Shown: in pieces, positions 11,931 through 23,939 of the stretch
How positions within the stretch are numbered: the stretch's first letter is position 1
Layout of the letters: each line of letters opens with the position of its first letter
Assembly: GCA_037957365.1 (NCBI GenBank)
Contig: JARHVA010002374.1
Coordinates: 1,672,501 to 1,736,500, forward strand
DNA length: 64,000 bases
Source of the DNA: Torreya grandis
Taxonomy: Eukaryota; Streptophyta; Pinopsida; Cupressales; Taxaceae
Direction of reading: 5' to 3'
Translations under genes and position numbers: made by a program
Notes under the pieces: generated by a model
The model's database searches: none
What the model was told of the DNA's origin: nothing
Seen by the model: only the letters and a program-made list of their open reading frames with translations

Positions 11931-13687
11931 TTGTAGCTTAGGCAAGTAGTAGAACAAAAATAGGAGACTGGTCAAGGTGTAGGTTTGATTACTCTGAGTC
12001 ATGAGAAAAGGTATCCCCCCTCAAATTGGGAAATGATCAAGGTGGAGATGAAATCAGGTCATAGTTTGATAGGTAAAACAAGGTGGTTAAGTTGGTTGTA
12101 GGGATGTGAAATCATGTACAAAAAGTGATAAAGAATAATATCAATATCACGTAATGACTAAATTTTCAAAAGTTGAAAAATAAGGTTAGGGGATAGAAAG
12201 ATAAAAGAGGGTGATTAGTCCACTACATTGGTCATAGCTGATCAGGTTAGGCCCATCAAGCTATCTAGGTAAAGTTGGGTAGGTTGCAAGTATCTAGGTG
12301 AGGAAGTACTCCCATAAAATAACTTGAATGGTTAGGTCATACATGAGGTGGTGAAAAAATCAAATGGTTAACTTGTCAAAAATTAGTTAAAACATTCAAA
12401 TGACAATGCAATAGTGGCACATAATAAATGAAAGATCTTATCAAAATAAATAAAAGCAAGGAGGATGTGGTGAGGTAAGAGGGGTAGGGTTGGTTTGGAG
12501 AGGTGGCCAAGTTGACTCTGACTACACAAGGCAAGTGGACACTATCTACATAGTTATCTGGTCCCCATTATCCAAATAAGGTAATTTGAAGGAGTTACAA
12601 GGTTGATGAGGAAAGTAATAGGAAAAAGGAAAAAAAGAGAGATAAAACCTAACTATGGATGGTTAGGGTAGACTAACCATCAATGGTTATGGGTAACCAT
12701 CAATGATTCCATAACCATCGATGGTTAGGGTAACACCCTAAAAGTCCATAAGGTAAAAAGGAATAGTAAAGAGTAATTTTGACACATTGACTTTGGAGAA
12801 GATTGTCTGGCACTCAAGTGATTTGGATGATTGCTTGGAGCATAAAACTTGCTGAGGTGGTGATTGCTAAGTGGGTGAGAGTGGGTGATAGCAATGGACA
12901 GGCTATGAGGACATGATTAAGTTGAGGTGAGGGGGCTCTGACCATGCCACCAAATGTAGAATGAGGTTGGTTATATCTTTAATTGGCTAGAATAGGAATA
13001 AGTTATTGATTGGGAAAAGTAAAGAACGTTAGGAAAAGTTAAAAAGGAGAAAATGGGGGAGGGAAGACAATAAATATGGGTTGTGATGCACTAGGTTTAG
13101 ATAGAGGGGAATTTAACAAAATGAGGAAGAAAATAAAGGGGAATCAAAATTTAAGGTAGCTACGTACTAAATTTGTAAGAATTGCATGATCCTTAACTGA
13201 TTTGGGTAGTAGATTGGGGATTTTAGAGGAAGAGGTGATAGGGTTTCATCATCGATGGTTACACATAGTAACCATCAATGGTTAGACCCTAACCATCGGC
13301 AGTCAATGTATGGGGTCAAATAAGGCTCTGAAACCATCGATGGTTCCTTGAATCATTGATGGTTAGCCAAAAAAAGGGCCAACCATGAAGGTAACCAAAG
13401 TAGAAAGGGTTCAAAAGATAGGTGTTGATTAAAGGGTTGAATTCAATAGAGTTAAATAGGATTAAGAGGTTGAAAACAAGGGTTAGTAAGAAGGGTTAAA
13501 TGACATGTGTGTCAGAAAAAGATCAAATACATAGGTTATGAAGTCCTAGAGGGGTTGAAAAGGGGAAAGAATAGGTCTTAGATAGAGAATAGAGGGTAAG
13601 AGGTCAAGGGTGAATGATAAGTAATGAATGTCAACATAAAAATAATAGTAATGTTGGATTGTTATGCAGGCACATGAGCATATCCAA
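11931..13687. other. Gypsy 3' non-coding region with palindromic repeats
   Basis: Non-coding space between the 3' LTR and the antisense ORF. Two clusters, at about 12648-12735 and 13245-13375, contain repeated AACCATCGATGGTT (a perfect 14-bp palindrome) and variants, usually followed by AGGGTA. The same word family occurs in both LTRs. The rest is GGT/AAG-rich sequence without a supported frame. Confidence 0.7.
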
Positions 13688-15337
13688 ATGAGGTATCGAG
13701 TCCCTAAGATATTCACCAACTACCAAGATAGGATGATAGATGTTGAGTGGAGGTAGATGGAGGTTGTTGGTGTAGGGGCCAAGTGACACCACCAGCACTT
13801 ACCACGAGATGCATCGATGATCATGGCCCTCATCAAGAGATGGGACCCAGCCATAAACACCTTTTTATTCTCAACTAGTGAGATGTCAATTTTATTAGAG
13901 GACGTCCATAGGATCACATGGCTACTAATTTGAGGGGAGTTGATATATCACATAGAGAGTGAGGAGTGAGATGACATTATGGATTAGATATATGGTGATG
14001 ATCAGTAGGAGGCCAAATTCCATATGGGAGGTCTATGTTACATGCCATTATATCATATGGCCCCAGAGGATAGGTGTTTGATTACCATGATGATGATGGG
14101 CATCTCCTATTTTGATATTCTAGATTTAAATAACAATTGATTCCCTTCGCTACTATTGGGAGTGTTGACAGAGATGCTACTAGGGGCATATTATTTAGAT
14201 GGGCCCCAGTACTACTTGTATAGATCTATAAAGAGCTCTAGGCATTTAGAGCAAGGAGATGATATGCAATTAATGTTGGGTTTGTGTTCTATTGCTAGGC
14301 ATATGAGCACATATGGGTGTTAAGAATAGTTGGACTTCCATGGGATGGATTTGCACCTACTGATTATAGAGCTGGTTTTATGTGATGGTGTGGTGTGGTG
14401 ATCTAGTATTATCAAGGGCTGGTGGTGGAGCCAGGGATGTGGAGTGGTTTTGAGATCAGTTGGAGGGCTTAATTGCTATTGATATCATATGGAGGACATA
14501 TTTAGATTGGCCTATATGGATAATGTATAGATACCATATGCTATCATTACAAAGATGATGATGGGTGTTCGATAGGTGAGATGGGGAGATAAACTAGATC
14601 CTCATAGATCAAGTTCAAGGATAGTTTAGGTTGTTATAGGATATACCTCTAGATGTTTTGCACTATAGGAGGGACGATGCAGAGCAAGATTTTCTTGATA
14701 CATAATCAAAGGAGGGGTTGCCTAATTTTGAGGAGCTATTAGTTAGAGATCCTATTGATGATGTCAGTACCACAAAGATATATATAGGGTGGTATCAAAA
14801 CAGATACATGGATGTAGATTTTGGTTGGGGGATGATGGGTAGGGACCTATGGACATGGAACTTGCAAAGGTATAGGGTGCAGGTGAGTAGATGATGATGA
14901 TAGCACTTACAGTGGCACAGGCCTAGGTGACTAATTTATAGGCACAAATTATTACCTTAAAGGGATAGGTTACCACTTTGATAGGTGAGTGGGACTAGGT
15001 GAGGGCTAGCCTTGTGATGGTCACTTAGGAGAGAAATAATTTACAATAGAGGGTAGGGTTGACAGCTACAAGAGGAGAAGGAGCACCTAATATAGTTTTG
15101 AGGATGTGTTATATTGCTACTATTGAAGAGCTAAAATATAATGAGGTGATTGTATTCACCTAGTTACCTGATACTATGAGATATGGTGATTATAGGACTA
15201 GCTTGGTAGGGGGACCATCATTGGCTACATTGGGTTAGTGGTCAGTGACTGCAGCACAGGGAGGTGCATCAAGGGGTCCACCACCATATGGTGGAGCAGG
15301 TGCAGCTGGTTTTGGTTCTGATGTCGTAGGCCCATGA
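13688..15337 (+). pseudogene. Plant-mobile-domain-like ORF, antisense in gypsy 3' region
   Basis: On the plus strand, opposite to gag-pol, 550 codons from ATG 13688 to TGA 15337 read as a decayed protein in essentially one frame. Residues about 47-75 give ALIKRWDPAINTFLF, then EMSILLEDV, matching the start of the plant mobile domain (aminotransferase-like PMD/MAIN family: RW.PE.HTF.F..GEMT.TLEDV). Further on, GGLCYMPLYHMAPEDRC, YYLDGPQYYLYRS and WYQNRYMDVDFGWG are coherent but less diagnostic. A heptad-like coiled-coil segment spans about 14900-15060 and a Gly/Ala-rich tail ends in GFGSDVVGP. More than 20 in-frame stops are present, mostly TAG/TGA at positions that would be Trp, Gln or Arg. 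PMD proteins act in plant silencing and meristem maintenance and also occur in transposons. The PMD assignment is by motif only. Confidence 0.65.
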
Positions 15338-16000
15338 TGACACTTATATCATGTACATTATTTTTTAATGTGTGTGTGTGTGTGTGTGTATTTGGATATC
15401 AGCTTATGTGTCAAAGATGTGAGATGTAATGATGAGAGTGAGAGAAACATAGAGCATTTGTATCATGGTATTTTATGATATATTAACTTTATGATCATGT
15501 ACATGGATTTTTTTATGAATATGGCACATTCTCTTATTTTATTATGAAATGTTAGCTTAGGCATGATGATGTTGTTATGATGTTATGGTGGGATTTGATT
15601 TTATGATATTTATGATGGGTACAATTATGTCATTGACTATGATCATTATGCTTATGTTAGTCATGAGGTTGATTATGAGATATTATGTTGATGGTCATGT
15701 TATTATCACTATGATGATATGATGTTTATGATATTGGTGATTATTTGGATGATGTTATGTTATGTCATGTGTGAGTGTAATGTCTTATGATGCCTATGAT
15801 ATTGATTATGAGATATGATTTTGATGTTGATGGTATGGTGATGTTATTATATGTTATATGGATGATCATTATGATTATGTGGATTGTTACTATGATGATT
15901 ATGATGTTTATGTTAGTAATGATTATTGATGATGATTATGTCGATATTAATGTTAATGCTAATGTTATTAGTATGATTATAATGATATAGAAAATGAATG
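15338..16000. repeat. Low-complexity GATTATGATGTT-rich tract
   Basis: It starts with a short (TG)n run at about 15368-15389. From about 15535 to 15990 it is a degenerate array of GATGATGTTATGATT-type words. The open frame at 15787-15990 (Met/Ile/Asp only) is an artefact of this composition. Confidence 0.8.
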
Positions 16001-17095
16001 CTAGATGCATGACATTTGATTAGGATGTGATGACAGGTGGAAGTGCAGTAAAATGACCATGTTAAAAGAAACACTCTAATAAGTCCATATGTCCTAAGAA
16101 GTGGTTAATAAGTAGGTATGTTATTTTGATTAGCAAAGATAAAATAAGAAGAATCCATAATTGGATTGGATTAGTGAACACAAGTCGATCGAGTGCTTCA
16201 CAAAAGCATGTTTGAATTGATAACAAGGTTGTCTTGATCACTTCATATTGAGTGAGCTCATAGTCCCTTGAGTTCATAGAGGAGTGAAGGCAATAGGGGT
16301 GAAAGGTAGGAGGATGAGTGTTTTAAGGGTTAACTTGATGTGGTTTAGCTTATCCCTTCTATAGGTGACCAAAGGGATATAATAGACAAGTCCATGCCTT
16401 ATAAGAATGTGTAGACTAATCAATGTGAGAAGTCCACTATTACCATGTAAACAAGCTGATTGTGTCATGGCGATATTGAGAATGGCATTTTTAAGAGCTG
16501 ATTATGGATTACTTCTTTAGATTTTTGATATAATTTTACTCATTATTTTTATTTTTTAAGTAGTTAGCTCAAGCTGATCGATGTGAGAAACTTCAAATGT
16601 TGTTTTCACTTAGCCATCCTTCAAGGGAGTGGTCTAAAATTTTGATTTTTATAGTTTTCCTTCAAGGGAGTAGTCTATTTTTAAGCAATTTGGAATTATA
16701 TGGGTAGTTTCCTTTGAGGGAGTAGTTTGCATTTGAGAGGATGATGATTTGGAATGTGATTTATTGACATGAACAAGTCTAATAAGCCCAATGTTCGACC
16801 ATTATGGAGGCAAGATTTTTCCACAAGAGGTAAATGGAAGGAAGGGGTTGAGAAACAACTGACCATGGGATTTCATCTATTGAAAGATGAAAAGTATCCA
16901 TGAGAACCATGTTATAAGTAGAGTCATGGTACCCATACTTAAGATTAGGGTTATATGTTTGTGATAGATAAATCACATGATTCTTTGTTGAAATCAAGTG
17001 TTCTCAAAGGATGAGTATAAATGAAAGGGAGGGTAGAATCTCATGAACCAAGGGATGATCTTAAGTTACACATAGAAGTGAGTATGATCTTGTTT
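16001..17095. other. Gypsy spacer between integrase and antisense ORF
   Basis: No gene is supported. Three copies of a CCTTYRAGGGAGTRGTYT word occur at about 16618, 16669 and 16708, spaced 40-50 bp apart, separated by T-rich sequence. The short minus-strand frames here lack any recognisable domain. Confidence 0.6.
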
Positions 17096-17099
17096 AGCA

Positions 17100-18330
17100 T
17101 TAGAAAGGACACATATATAAAGCATTGATAGACTCAAGCTCTAGTTTACCTTTGAGAGAGGATAAATGATAAGCACCAAATCCATACTTATGAGTTATAA
17201 TATAGGGTCCTAACCAATTAAAATCAAACTTTCCCTTCATTGTTTTTTCCACGTTGGTGACATGTTGGTTTTCTTTAAGGACAATGTCTCTAATGCTAAA
17301 ATCTTGTTTTTTCAAATGCTTATTATAGGTGTGTTTGATTCGCTCCTGATAAACATGTAGATGATTGAGGGAGTCCAAGTGATGTTTGTCAAGAAGATTT
17401 AATCATGTGAAGCATTATTAGTGATAATCACTCTCAAAAATTATTTCATGCAAGGATACATGAAGTGAAGGAACTTGAACTTCGAGAGGTAGAAATGCCT
17501 TGACTCTATGGACAAGGGAGAAAGGTGTAGCTCCCATGATAGTTTAGATGTTAGTGTGATAGGCCCATAAAATGAATGGGATATGAAGATGCCAATCTTG
17601 ACTAAAGGCACTGACCACCTTTGTGAGCATTTTGATAAGGGTTTTATTGGAAGATTCTACCTATCCATTGGCTTGTGGATGATATAGTGAGGAAAAGCTT
17701 AGATCGATACCAAAGGCATTGTAGAGTGATTGAAATTTTTTGTTTTTGAAAGACTTTCCATTGTCCATGATGATTTCCTGAGGGAGACCAAAGTGGTAAA
17801 TGATATGGTGATTGATGAAATCAATGATTTTTTTGGAATTTATTGATATGAGCAAGATGGATTCTACCCACTTGGTGAAATATTTCATGACAGTGATGAT
17901 ATACTGATGTCATTGTGAAGAATGGGGGTTATTTTCCCTAATAAATTCAATACCCCATTGTGAAAAGGGCCAAAAATCTTGATATACTTGAAGACTGTGG
18001 GAAGGTGCATGATGAAGGTTAGCCTGTTGTTGAAATTTGATGCATTTCTTAACATAATCATAATAGTCCTAATTAAGTGTGGGCCAATAGTATCCAAGGA
18101 AAATAATACACTTAGCAACAGCGATACCACTAAAATGTCCCCCATATATGCCATCATGAGCTTCCTTGATGACGTGAGAAGCTTCATGACTATGAAGGCA
18201 ATGAAGAAGGAGGCCATCAAAGCCTCCCTTGTAAAGTATGCCTCCTAGTATGATATAATGAGAAGTTCCTTGGATAACAGTTCTTTGGGCATTTTTTTGA
18301 GAGGTTGAGAGGGAGAATGTTAAGGTTAAG
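17100..18330 (-). pseudogene. pol: Gypsy integrase
   Basis: This is the integrase region, last in pol. The zinc-binding head reads SHEASHVIKEAHDGIYGGHF near 18180 with VKKCIKF near 18050. The core follows with KYFTKWVES near 17880 (the first catalytic Asp of the usual DYFTKW reads Lys or is lost), MDNGKSFKNKKFQSLY (about 17770) for the second Asp, and FSSLYHPQANG-stop-VESSN (about 17680) for the third acidic residue (Glu). The C-terminal SH3-like part is KGKFDFNWLGPYIITHKYGFGAYHL (about 17245-17170), ending ESINALYMCPF at 17100. Stops near 17660, 17530-17400 and 18070 break it. It lies directly left of the second RNase H, as in Tat elements. Confidence 0.92.
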
Positions 18331-18499
18331 ATAAGCAAAAATTTGGTTATACCAAGCATTGAAAGGAGAGGTCTCCACTTTGAAAATGGTAGGAAGATCA
18401 GAACTAATATAAGATGGGGTAATAAAGTGGTTAATGGTAGCAAAGATTTTGGACTTGGTGGGTTGAGATGGTATTTGGGAAGCAAGAGACGCCATGGTA

Positions 18500-18860
18500 T
18501 CTACAAATTTTTTGGTTGATCATGGAATGGATTAGATAGCATAATGATCAAAAAAGGCCAAGAGTGTGTCCATAAGTTGCTTGTATTTTAGGAGAACATC
18601 ATTTTTACATTGATAAGCTCATGTGACTTGGTTAATGACAAGTTGGGAATTCCAAAAGATGCTAATTATTGATAGTTTGAATACCTATGACTAAGGCTTC
18701 ATATTAAGCCATGTTATTGGTGTAGTCAAAGTCAAGCTTAAAATAAAGGGGAAGTGGTTCTCTATTAAGTGGGATCAGAATAACTCTGGTCCCCCCACCA
18801 TTTTGGCATTTAGAGCCATCAAAAAACATGGTCATTTGGTAGGTGGGCTCCTCTAATGAA
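18500..18860 (-). pseudogene. pol: Second (archaeal-type) RNase H of Tat gypsy
   Basis: The minus strand reads MTMFFDGSKCQNGGG near 18830, PLYFKLDFDYTNNMA near 18730, and after one stop YEALVIGIQT near 18690. This is the hallmark of the additional archaeal-like RNase H domain (FDGS...GGGAG and NN.AEYEAL) carried by Tat-clade elements between the classical RNase H and integrase. The Glu of AEYEAL is replaced by a TAA stop. A second, host-like RNase H is thought to help degrade the RNA template. Its presence fixes the clade assignment. Confidence 0.88.
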
Positions 18861-19199
18861 AGAGTTGTTATAGATTCATCTGGGAAGTAAGTGGAAAGGG
18901 TTGCTTGTTATGCAAAGGGGCTTCAACGAATTGGTTAGCATTAACCTACCCCTTGATGGAATTTTGTGGGAGAAACTCAAGATCAACCTCAGCTAGAAGA
19001 ATCAACCACTTAGCCATATGTTGGTTTTGATATGGCTTAGAGTGCATATACTTGAGAGGGTTAGTGTCAGTGATGACATAGGTTTTGTCATTAAGAATAT
19101 AATGGTAGAGCTTGGAGGCTAAAAAGACTAAGTCAAGACAAAGTTTTTCAAGATGGGTATACCAAGTCTAATATTTAATTAGGGTACAATTGATGTAGT

Positions 19200-20110
19200 A
19201 AATGGCCTACTCTTTATTCTAGTTATTATGATGAGTTAGCATAGCTCCCAAGGAATGATTGGTGGTAGAAATGTATAAATAAAAGGGTTGATCTTCTTTA
19301 CAGGGAATGAGGAAGAGTGGAAAAAAAAGATACTCCTTAGTTTCATCAAAGGCTTGTTGACATTCATTGGTCCATAGACATCTTTCTTGAAGAAATGGTG
19401 AAAATGTTGACAATGATCAGATAGTTGAGAAATAAAATCTCAGATTGACTAAAGTTTGCCTTGTAAGTTACCAAGTTGGTTCAAATTAGTGGGAGGAGGC
19501 ATCTCCAAAATGGCTTTGACTTCAGAAAGGTCCACTTTTATTCCACAAAGGGAAATAATAAAGCCCAATAGTTTTCCTAATAAGACCCTAAAGATTCACT
19601 TCTTGGGGTTGAGCCTGACATGATAGTGGATTAATCATTTAAAAATGATTGCAAGAATAGCAAGGTGGTCTTTTTGATGCTTAGATTTTCCAAGAATATC
19701 ATCGACATAGTCCTTGACAATATTATGAATCATAAAATGGAAGATATAGGTCATGGCCCATTAATAAGTGGCTCAAACATTCTTTAGGTTGAAGGGTATG
19801 ACCTAGTAGAAGAAAGTGCCTCACAAAGTGATGAAATAAGTTTTATGTTGATCTGTAAGAGCGATCAGGACTTAATTGTACCCTAAGAAACCATTCATGA
19901 GGGATAGCATTTCATGGTCAGTAATGAGATCAATGAGTTGGTCAATTTTAGGAGGGGAAAGTCATCTTTTGGGAAAGTAAGGTTAAGGTCACGAAAGTCA
20001 ATGCAAAGGTGAAGGCCCCTTATAGATTTGGTAATAGGAAAAATGTTAGAAACCCATTATGGGTAGTCGATGGGCTGAATGAAATTAATAGATAAGAGGC
20101 ACTAAAGTTA
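19200..20110 (-). pseudogene. pol: Gypsy reverse transcriptase and classical RNase H
   Basis: The minus strand shows RGLHLCIDFRDLNLTFPKD near 20000, then IDQLIDLITDHEMLSLMNGF (about 19930), then the catalytic block KDYVDDILGKSK (about 19700), intact. A HVRLNPKK segment (about 19620) and GFIISLCGIKVDLSEVKAI (about 19560) follow. The RNase H start reads WTNECQQAFDETKEYLFFP with FYLYISTTNHSLGAMLTHH (19390-19225). Order and spacing are those of gypsy RT-RNase H. Stops near 19880, 19790, 19630 and 19470 make it non-functional. It is preceded by the protease and followed by the second RNase H. Confidence 0.93.
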
Positions 20111-21250
20111 TTTAATAAGAAGAACTATGCAAGGATGCATATGGCAAAGTTTTTTCCAAACTGGCTTAACCTCATGATGGGTGACAATGTTATGGAGAGT
20201 GATGAAAGGGTCGATTCTAGGCATATATTTATAAGACCAAGTAAATGATATGCTATGGTTATAGAGGAAATAAGGATAGTCTTGTCATTCTTTAGGAGTC
20301 AAAGATTGGCCTATTTTGATGATACGATGATCCTCCTGGGTACCCAAATTAACATCGATGGTTGATTCATTGAGCATGGTGTGGTTATCGAAGGGAGAGA
20401 TTTATGGATAGAAGAATCCCCCACATTGAGGTAGGTGAGCATGAAAGAATCATCCTGGCATTAGATGGTGTGAATGGTGGGTGAGTCATGATCAATAATC
20501 TCGAGGTGGATGAGAGGAAAGGTTTTAGTTTGGCCACCTTGTTAATAGGTTAGTAGACCTAAGCTAATGGTATTGATAAAAAAATAGATGGAATGATCTC
20601 AGAGTCTTCAAATTGGGAAGGTGAGCTAGGTGAGGATGGAATCTATTTGGTAGGGGTGGTAATGGGTTTTGGTGATGTGGGTTCTTTAGGTGGTTCAAAC
20701 CCAAGCCCAAAGAACTCATGAGGTTTTTGAATTTTGATGATGGTAAATTCATGAGTTCTTTGTTCATAAAGGCCCATACCAAATCCTTTCCAAACATAGT
20801 GATGAAGATACATTTTGGCAAAGGCTAGATTGCTTAGATAGGAGAAATCGGAGGTGAAAGGTTGAATATATGGAGTGGTGGTGGGAGCGAGGAGTGGTCG
20901 ATCAAGTCCCCCATAGACAAAATTTGCTTGATTATTGGGGAGCCCAAAGGGGATGATGGTTCCAATGTTGGGATCATAAAAAGGGTCATTTCAAAGATTC
21001 CCATATTCATATGGAGTGGGAAGAGCATCCAGAGCCAAAATTCAATATTTCCCAAGTGAGAGATGCTAAAAAATTAGATTGTAATAGGTCCTCAACCAAA
21101 ATTTGAGAATAGGGAATGGTTGAGCTTGTTGATGCTTCATCATTATTAAAGGTATAGGTATGGAGTTTATGAGTTGGTGTGGATGTTTGATTAGAAGTGG
21201 ATGGCATGGAAGATGAAGAAGGAATGAGAACATCATTGGGTTGATATGTC
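20111..21250 (-). pseudogene. pol: Gypsy protease-RT linker
   Basis: Decayed minus-strand coding sequence joins protease and RT. Recognisable strings are Ser/Thr/Pro-rich (STSNQTSTPTHKLHTYTF near 21180) and HPLWAPQ- or YGPL-like pieces that have no catalytic motif. The frame shifts several times. No separate function is proposed. Confidence 0.6.
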
Positions 21251-21329
21251 ATATTGCAAGAGGTGAAGGGACTTGGATCGTCTTTGATTGCAATAATCTA
21301 GTCCTCATGCTTGAACTTAACACATCAAT

Positions 21330-21650
21330 GTAGGGTGGAAGGGACACATCGCATAACTCAAATCTAAGGACATCCAAGTAAAATTTTGTATTATAACTTG
21401 CCTTTGATGACATAGAATAACTCAAGAATGGTTTGAGGTCCCAAAAAGATATGAAGAATAACGGTACCTAAGGTGGTGGCCATGGTATCATTGAAAGAGT
21501 GAAGGACCATTGAACTCTTAGAAATAATGTTTTTAGGCAGTTACAATTGATCATATACATGGGAAGATATGATGTTGATGCTCACTCCCCCATTTATCAT
21601 TAATCATTTGATGTGGGTTTGATTAATGTATGATGTGATGAATAGGGAAG
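21330..21650 (-). pseudogene. pol: Gypsy aspartic protease
   Basis: The minus strand near 21600-21560 reads SINILTSHVYDQLELP in the right frame, the region after the active-site D-G-S/A in Tat proteases. HSFNDTMATTLGTVILHIFLGP (split here by frame) follows near 21480, then YKILLGCP near 21390 (usual NILLGRPW) and VPSTLH near 21360. These are the standard successive motifs of the Tat retropepsin that cleaves Gag-Pol. The sequence corresponding to the catalytic Asp reads as part of MINDKWGS, so the active site appears altered. Stops interrupt it. Confidence 0.8.
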
Positions 21651-22189
21651 GATCTAGATCTTTTTCTTGCAAAGGCGGGATCTCAAAATCTTGAAAGTGA
21701 CAAGGGCAGAATGGTGGAGAACTCTAATAAAAGAGGCAAGAGGTTTTGGATCATCTAGTTAGACCTTTATGGAATGTAGAGCCTCCATTAATGCCTGACG
21801 ATGTTGGGCTGAGGTGTTGATTAGATCACAGAGACTCATTTTTATCAGTGTTTGGTGGCATTATTTTAACATGAGCCATTTGATGAATGGAGTGGGGTTG
21901 AAAGGTGGAGCCCCCAAAATGGAGACTTTAGGTTTGGATGGTTGCAAAGGTGAAGGTAAATATACTTGGGTTTGATTGATGGGTTAAGAAGTTGAAGGAT
22001 AATTCCAAGGGATGGATACTTTAGCTTTCTCTTTATCCTTCTATTGGGCTCAAGAATGGGTAACCATATGAATGGTGTGGATAAGGGGTCTTGACATTTA
22101 CTTCAATTCTTCCTCTTCAATCTTAGGTGAGGGGAAAGGATTTTTTTGGATAGGTGAGTTAGATAATGGAGCAGGCATTAGAGGTTCTC

Positions 22190-23840
22190 CTAATAGGTCA
22201 TCTTCATCCAAAATATTATGGACAAGTGTTTAGAGATCCTTGTAGTTCTCTGTATCATGCCCAAGAGTCCTATGGTAAATCCAAATCAAGTTATCATTAA
22301 ACCAAGTTGGCTTAAGATGAGATGGGTTAAATGATTTTATTGGGGGTAAGCTAATATAAGAGTTTGTAGCAACCTTTGTAAAATAGTTGTATAGGATTTT
22401 GGCAAAGGTGAGGTAGGTTTTAGAATTGGTTTCTTCATGGAAGCAATGCTTGGAAGAGTAACTTTGGTTGATGGGTTTGGTTGGAATTGCTTAGATATGA
22501 TCAGCTTATGGGTTGAAGATTTGGATGCAAAATTTTTTGATGATGAATGTTTGGTTACTGGTGGGAGAGTAGATGGGGACAAGTTGGTGAAGAAGGATGA
22601 AGGACTAGAGGGTTTGGTGATGAAAGATGGAGAAGAAGAAGATGGTTTGATAATGGAAGGTGGATGTGAAGGAGGGGGTATGGGTTTAGTTCTAGGTGAA
22701 GTTTTGGGTAAGCCTTCCTTATTAATGGACTTAATTAGGTTTGACCTTGGTGAACTTGAGGGAGTTAAGTCCAATTTTAAAGGAAGATGAATATGACTAG
22801 GTGTAGGAAGGATCCCCAAGTTTTTGATTGCTTTGGTGGAACAAGTATGAGGTGAATTGACAATTTTAAGTGGAGGTGTTTGAGATGGCTTATCCATGAA
22901 TTTAGAGGAGGTAATTGGTGAAGGGGTGATAACAAGTGTAAGGGAAAACTTGGGTGGATTTAAGGACTTATATTTGCTTGGATAAGTAAATCCAAGTCAA
23001 TGCCAAAAGGTGGCTCGATCAAAGTTAGGTTGAGATGTGAACTCTAAAGATTGAACTAACCTTGAGAAGGGATTATAAATGGGTACAATTCCTTGATCAT
23101 TAGTCTCAAAGTGTAAGCACTTATGTGGAGAATAAGGAAGGGTTGTGGTGGATGGTATGATTTTGGTTTTGGTAGGTGGTTCCAAAAGTGGTCATTGGAT
23201 GGACAAGGTAACAGCTTCTTATGGAATGATTTCCAAAGAGGGTATAAAAGAGGTAGGTGTGGTGCTTTCAAATAAGGTGTTTGTTTTGGTTGGAATGTTC
23301 AAAGAAATTGGTGATTCTTACATTTGGATTGGGAGAGTGGAGGAAGTGGTTGAATCAATAGTGGTCTCTTTAGGTATTTATGTCAAAGAAGGAACAAATG
23401 AGGTTGTGGTTTCAATGCTTGGAGAAAGAGGGTCAATTGGTTCTTCCATTTGGGTATCAGAAGGAATGGATGGCAAGTTGGTTTACTTTATTTGGGTGGT
23501 AGAGGTAGTTGTTTCATCAACAATGGGCACATTATTGATAACATTAATTGTATATGCTTCATGTGAGTTAGATGATTTGGGCTTACTATCATGATATTGT
23601 GTGGAAGGAGGATGATTCGGAAAAGGCTTATAGAAAATTTTGAGAGATTGGTTAGGGGGAATATTGGGGTTATCAAATACTAATTCTCCACTATCAATGA
23701 GATTTTGGACAAGACTTTTAAAATTATTACATCTGTTAATGTCATATCTAATAGTTTGATGAAAAGCACAGTGGTCATTTTCATTATACCACCCAGGTAG
23801 AGGGCAAGAAGAATTGAATTATTGAGGTCGTTTAATGGGT
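22190..23840 (-). pseudogene. gag: Gypsy gag C-terminal region with duplicated zinc-finger-like module and proline-rich spacer
   Basis: Two related segments are seen on the minus strand. One near 23800-23670 reads WYNENDHCAFHQT...RCNNFKSLVQNLIDSGEL. The other near 22310-22200 reads WFNDNLIWIYHRTLGHDTE..YKDL..LVHNILDEDDL. Both correspond to the CxxH...GHDTexC..LK..I..LI..G block that in Tat Gag lies before the protease. Between them is a Ser/Pro/Thr-rich stretch (22337-22897, SSSSPSFITKPSSPSSFF-like). The module therefore occurs twice about 1.5 kb apart, which is unusual. Cys and His positions are partly lost in the left copy. Confidence 0.65.
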
Positions 23841-23939
23841 AGAAGTTGGATAATATTGGCTTTGATAAGTTATCCAAAACAAATGCATATGATTCCCAAA
23901 TGGGAATATATTACTTTGGAGATACTTGGTTTTGGGTTC

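Noticed and set aside
15787..15990. Met/Ile/Asp-rich plus-strand frame
   Set aside because: It arises from a GATGATGTTATG low-complexity tract.
22437..22790. Plus-strand Gly/Glu/Val-rich 117-residue frame
   Set aside because: It is the complement of the Ser/Pro-rich gypsy gag region; the minus frame has family context and the plus frame has none.
23145..23594. Plus-strand 149-residue frame
   Set aside because: It overlaps decayed minus-strand gag sequence and has no recognisable domain.
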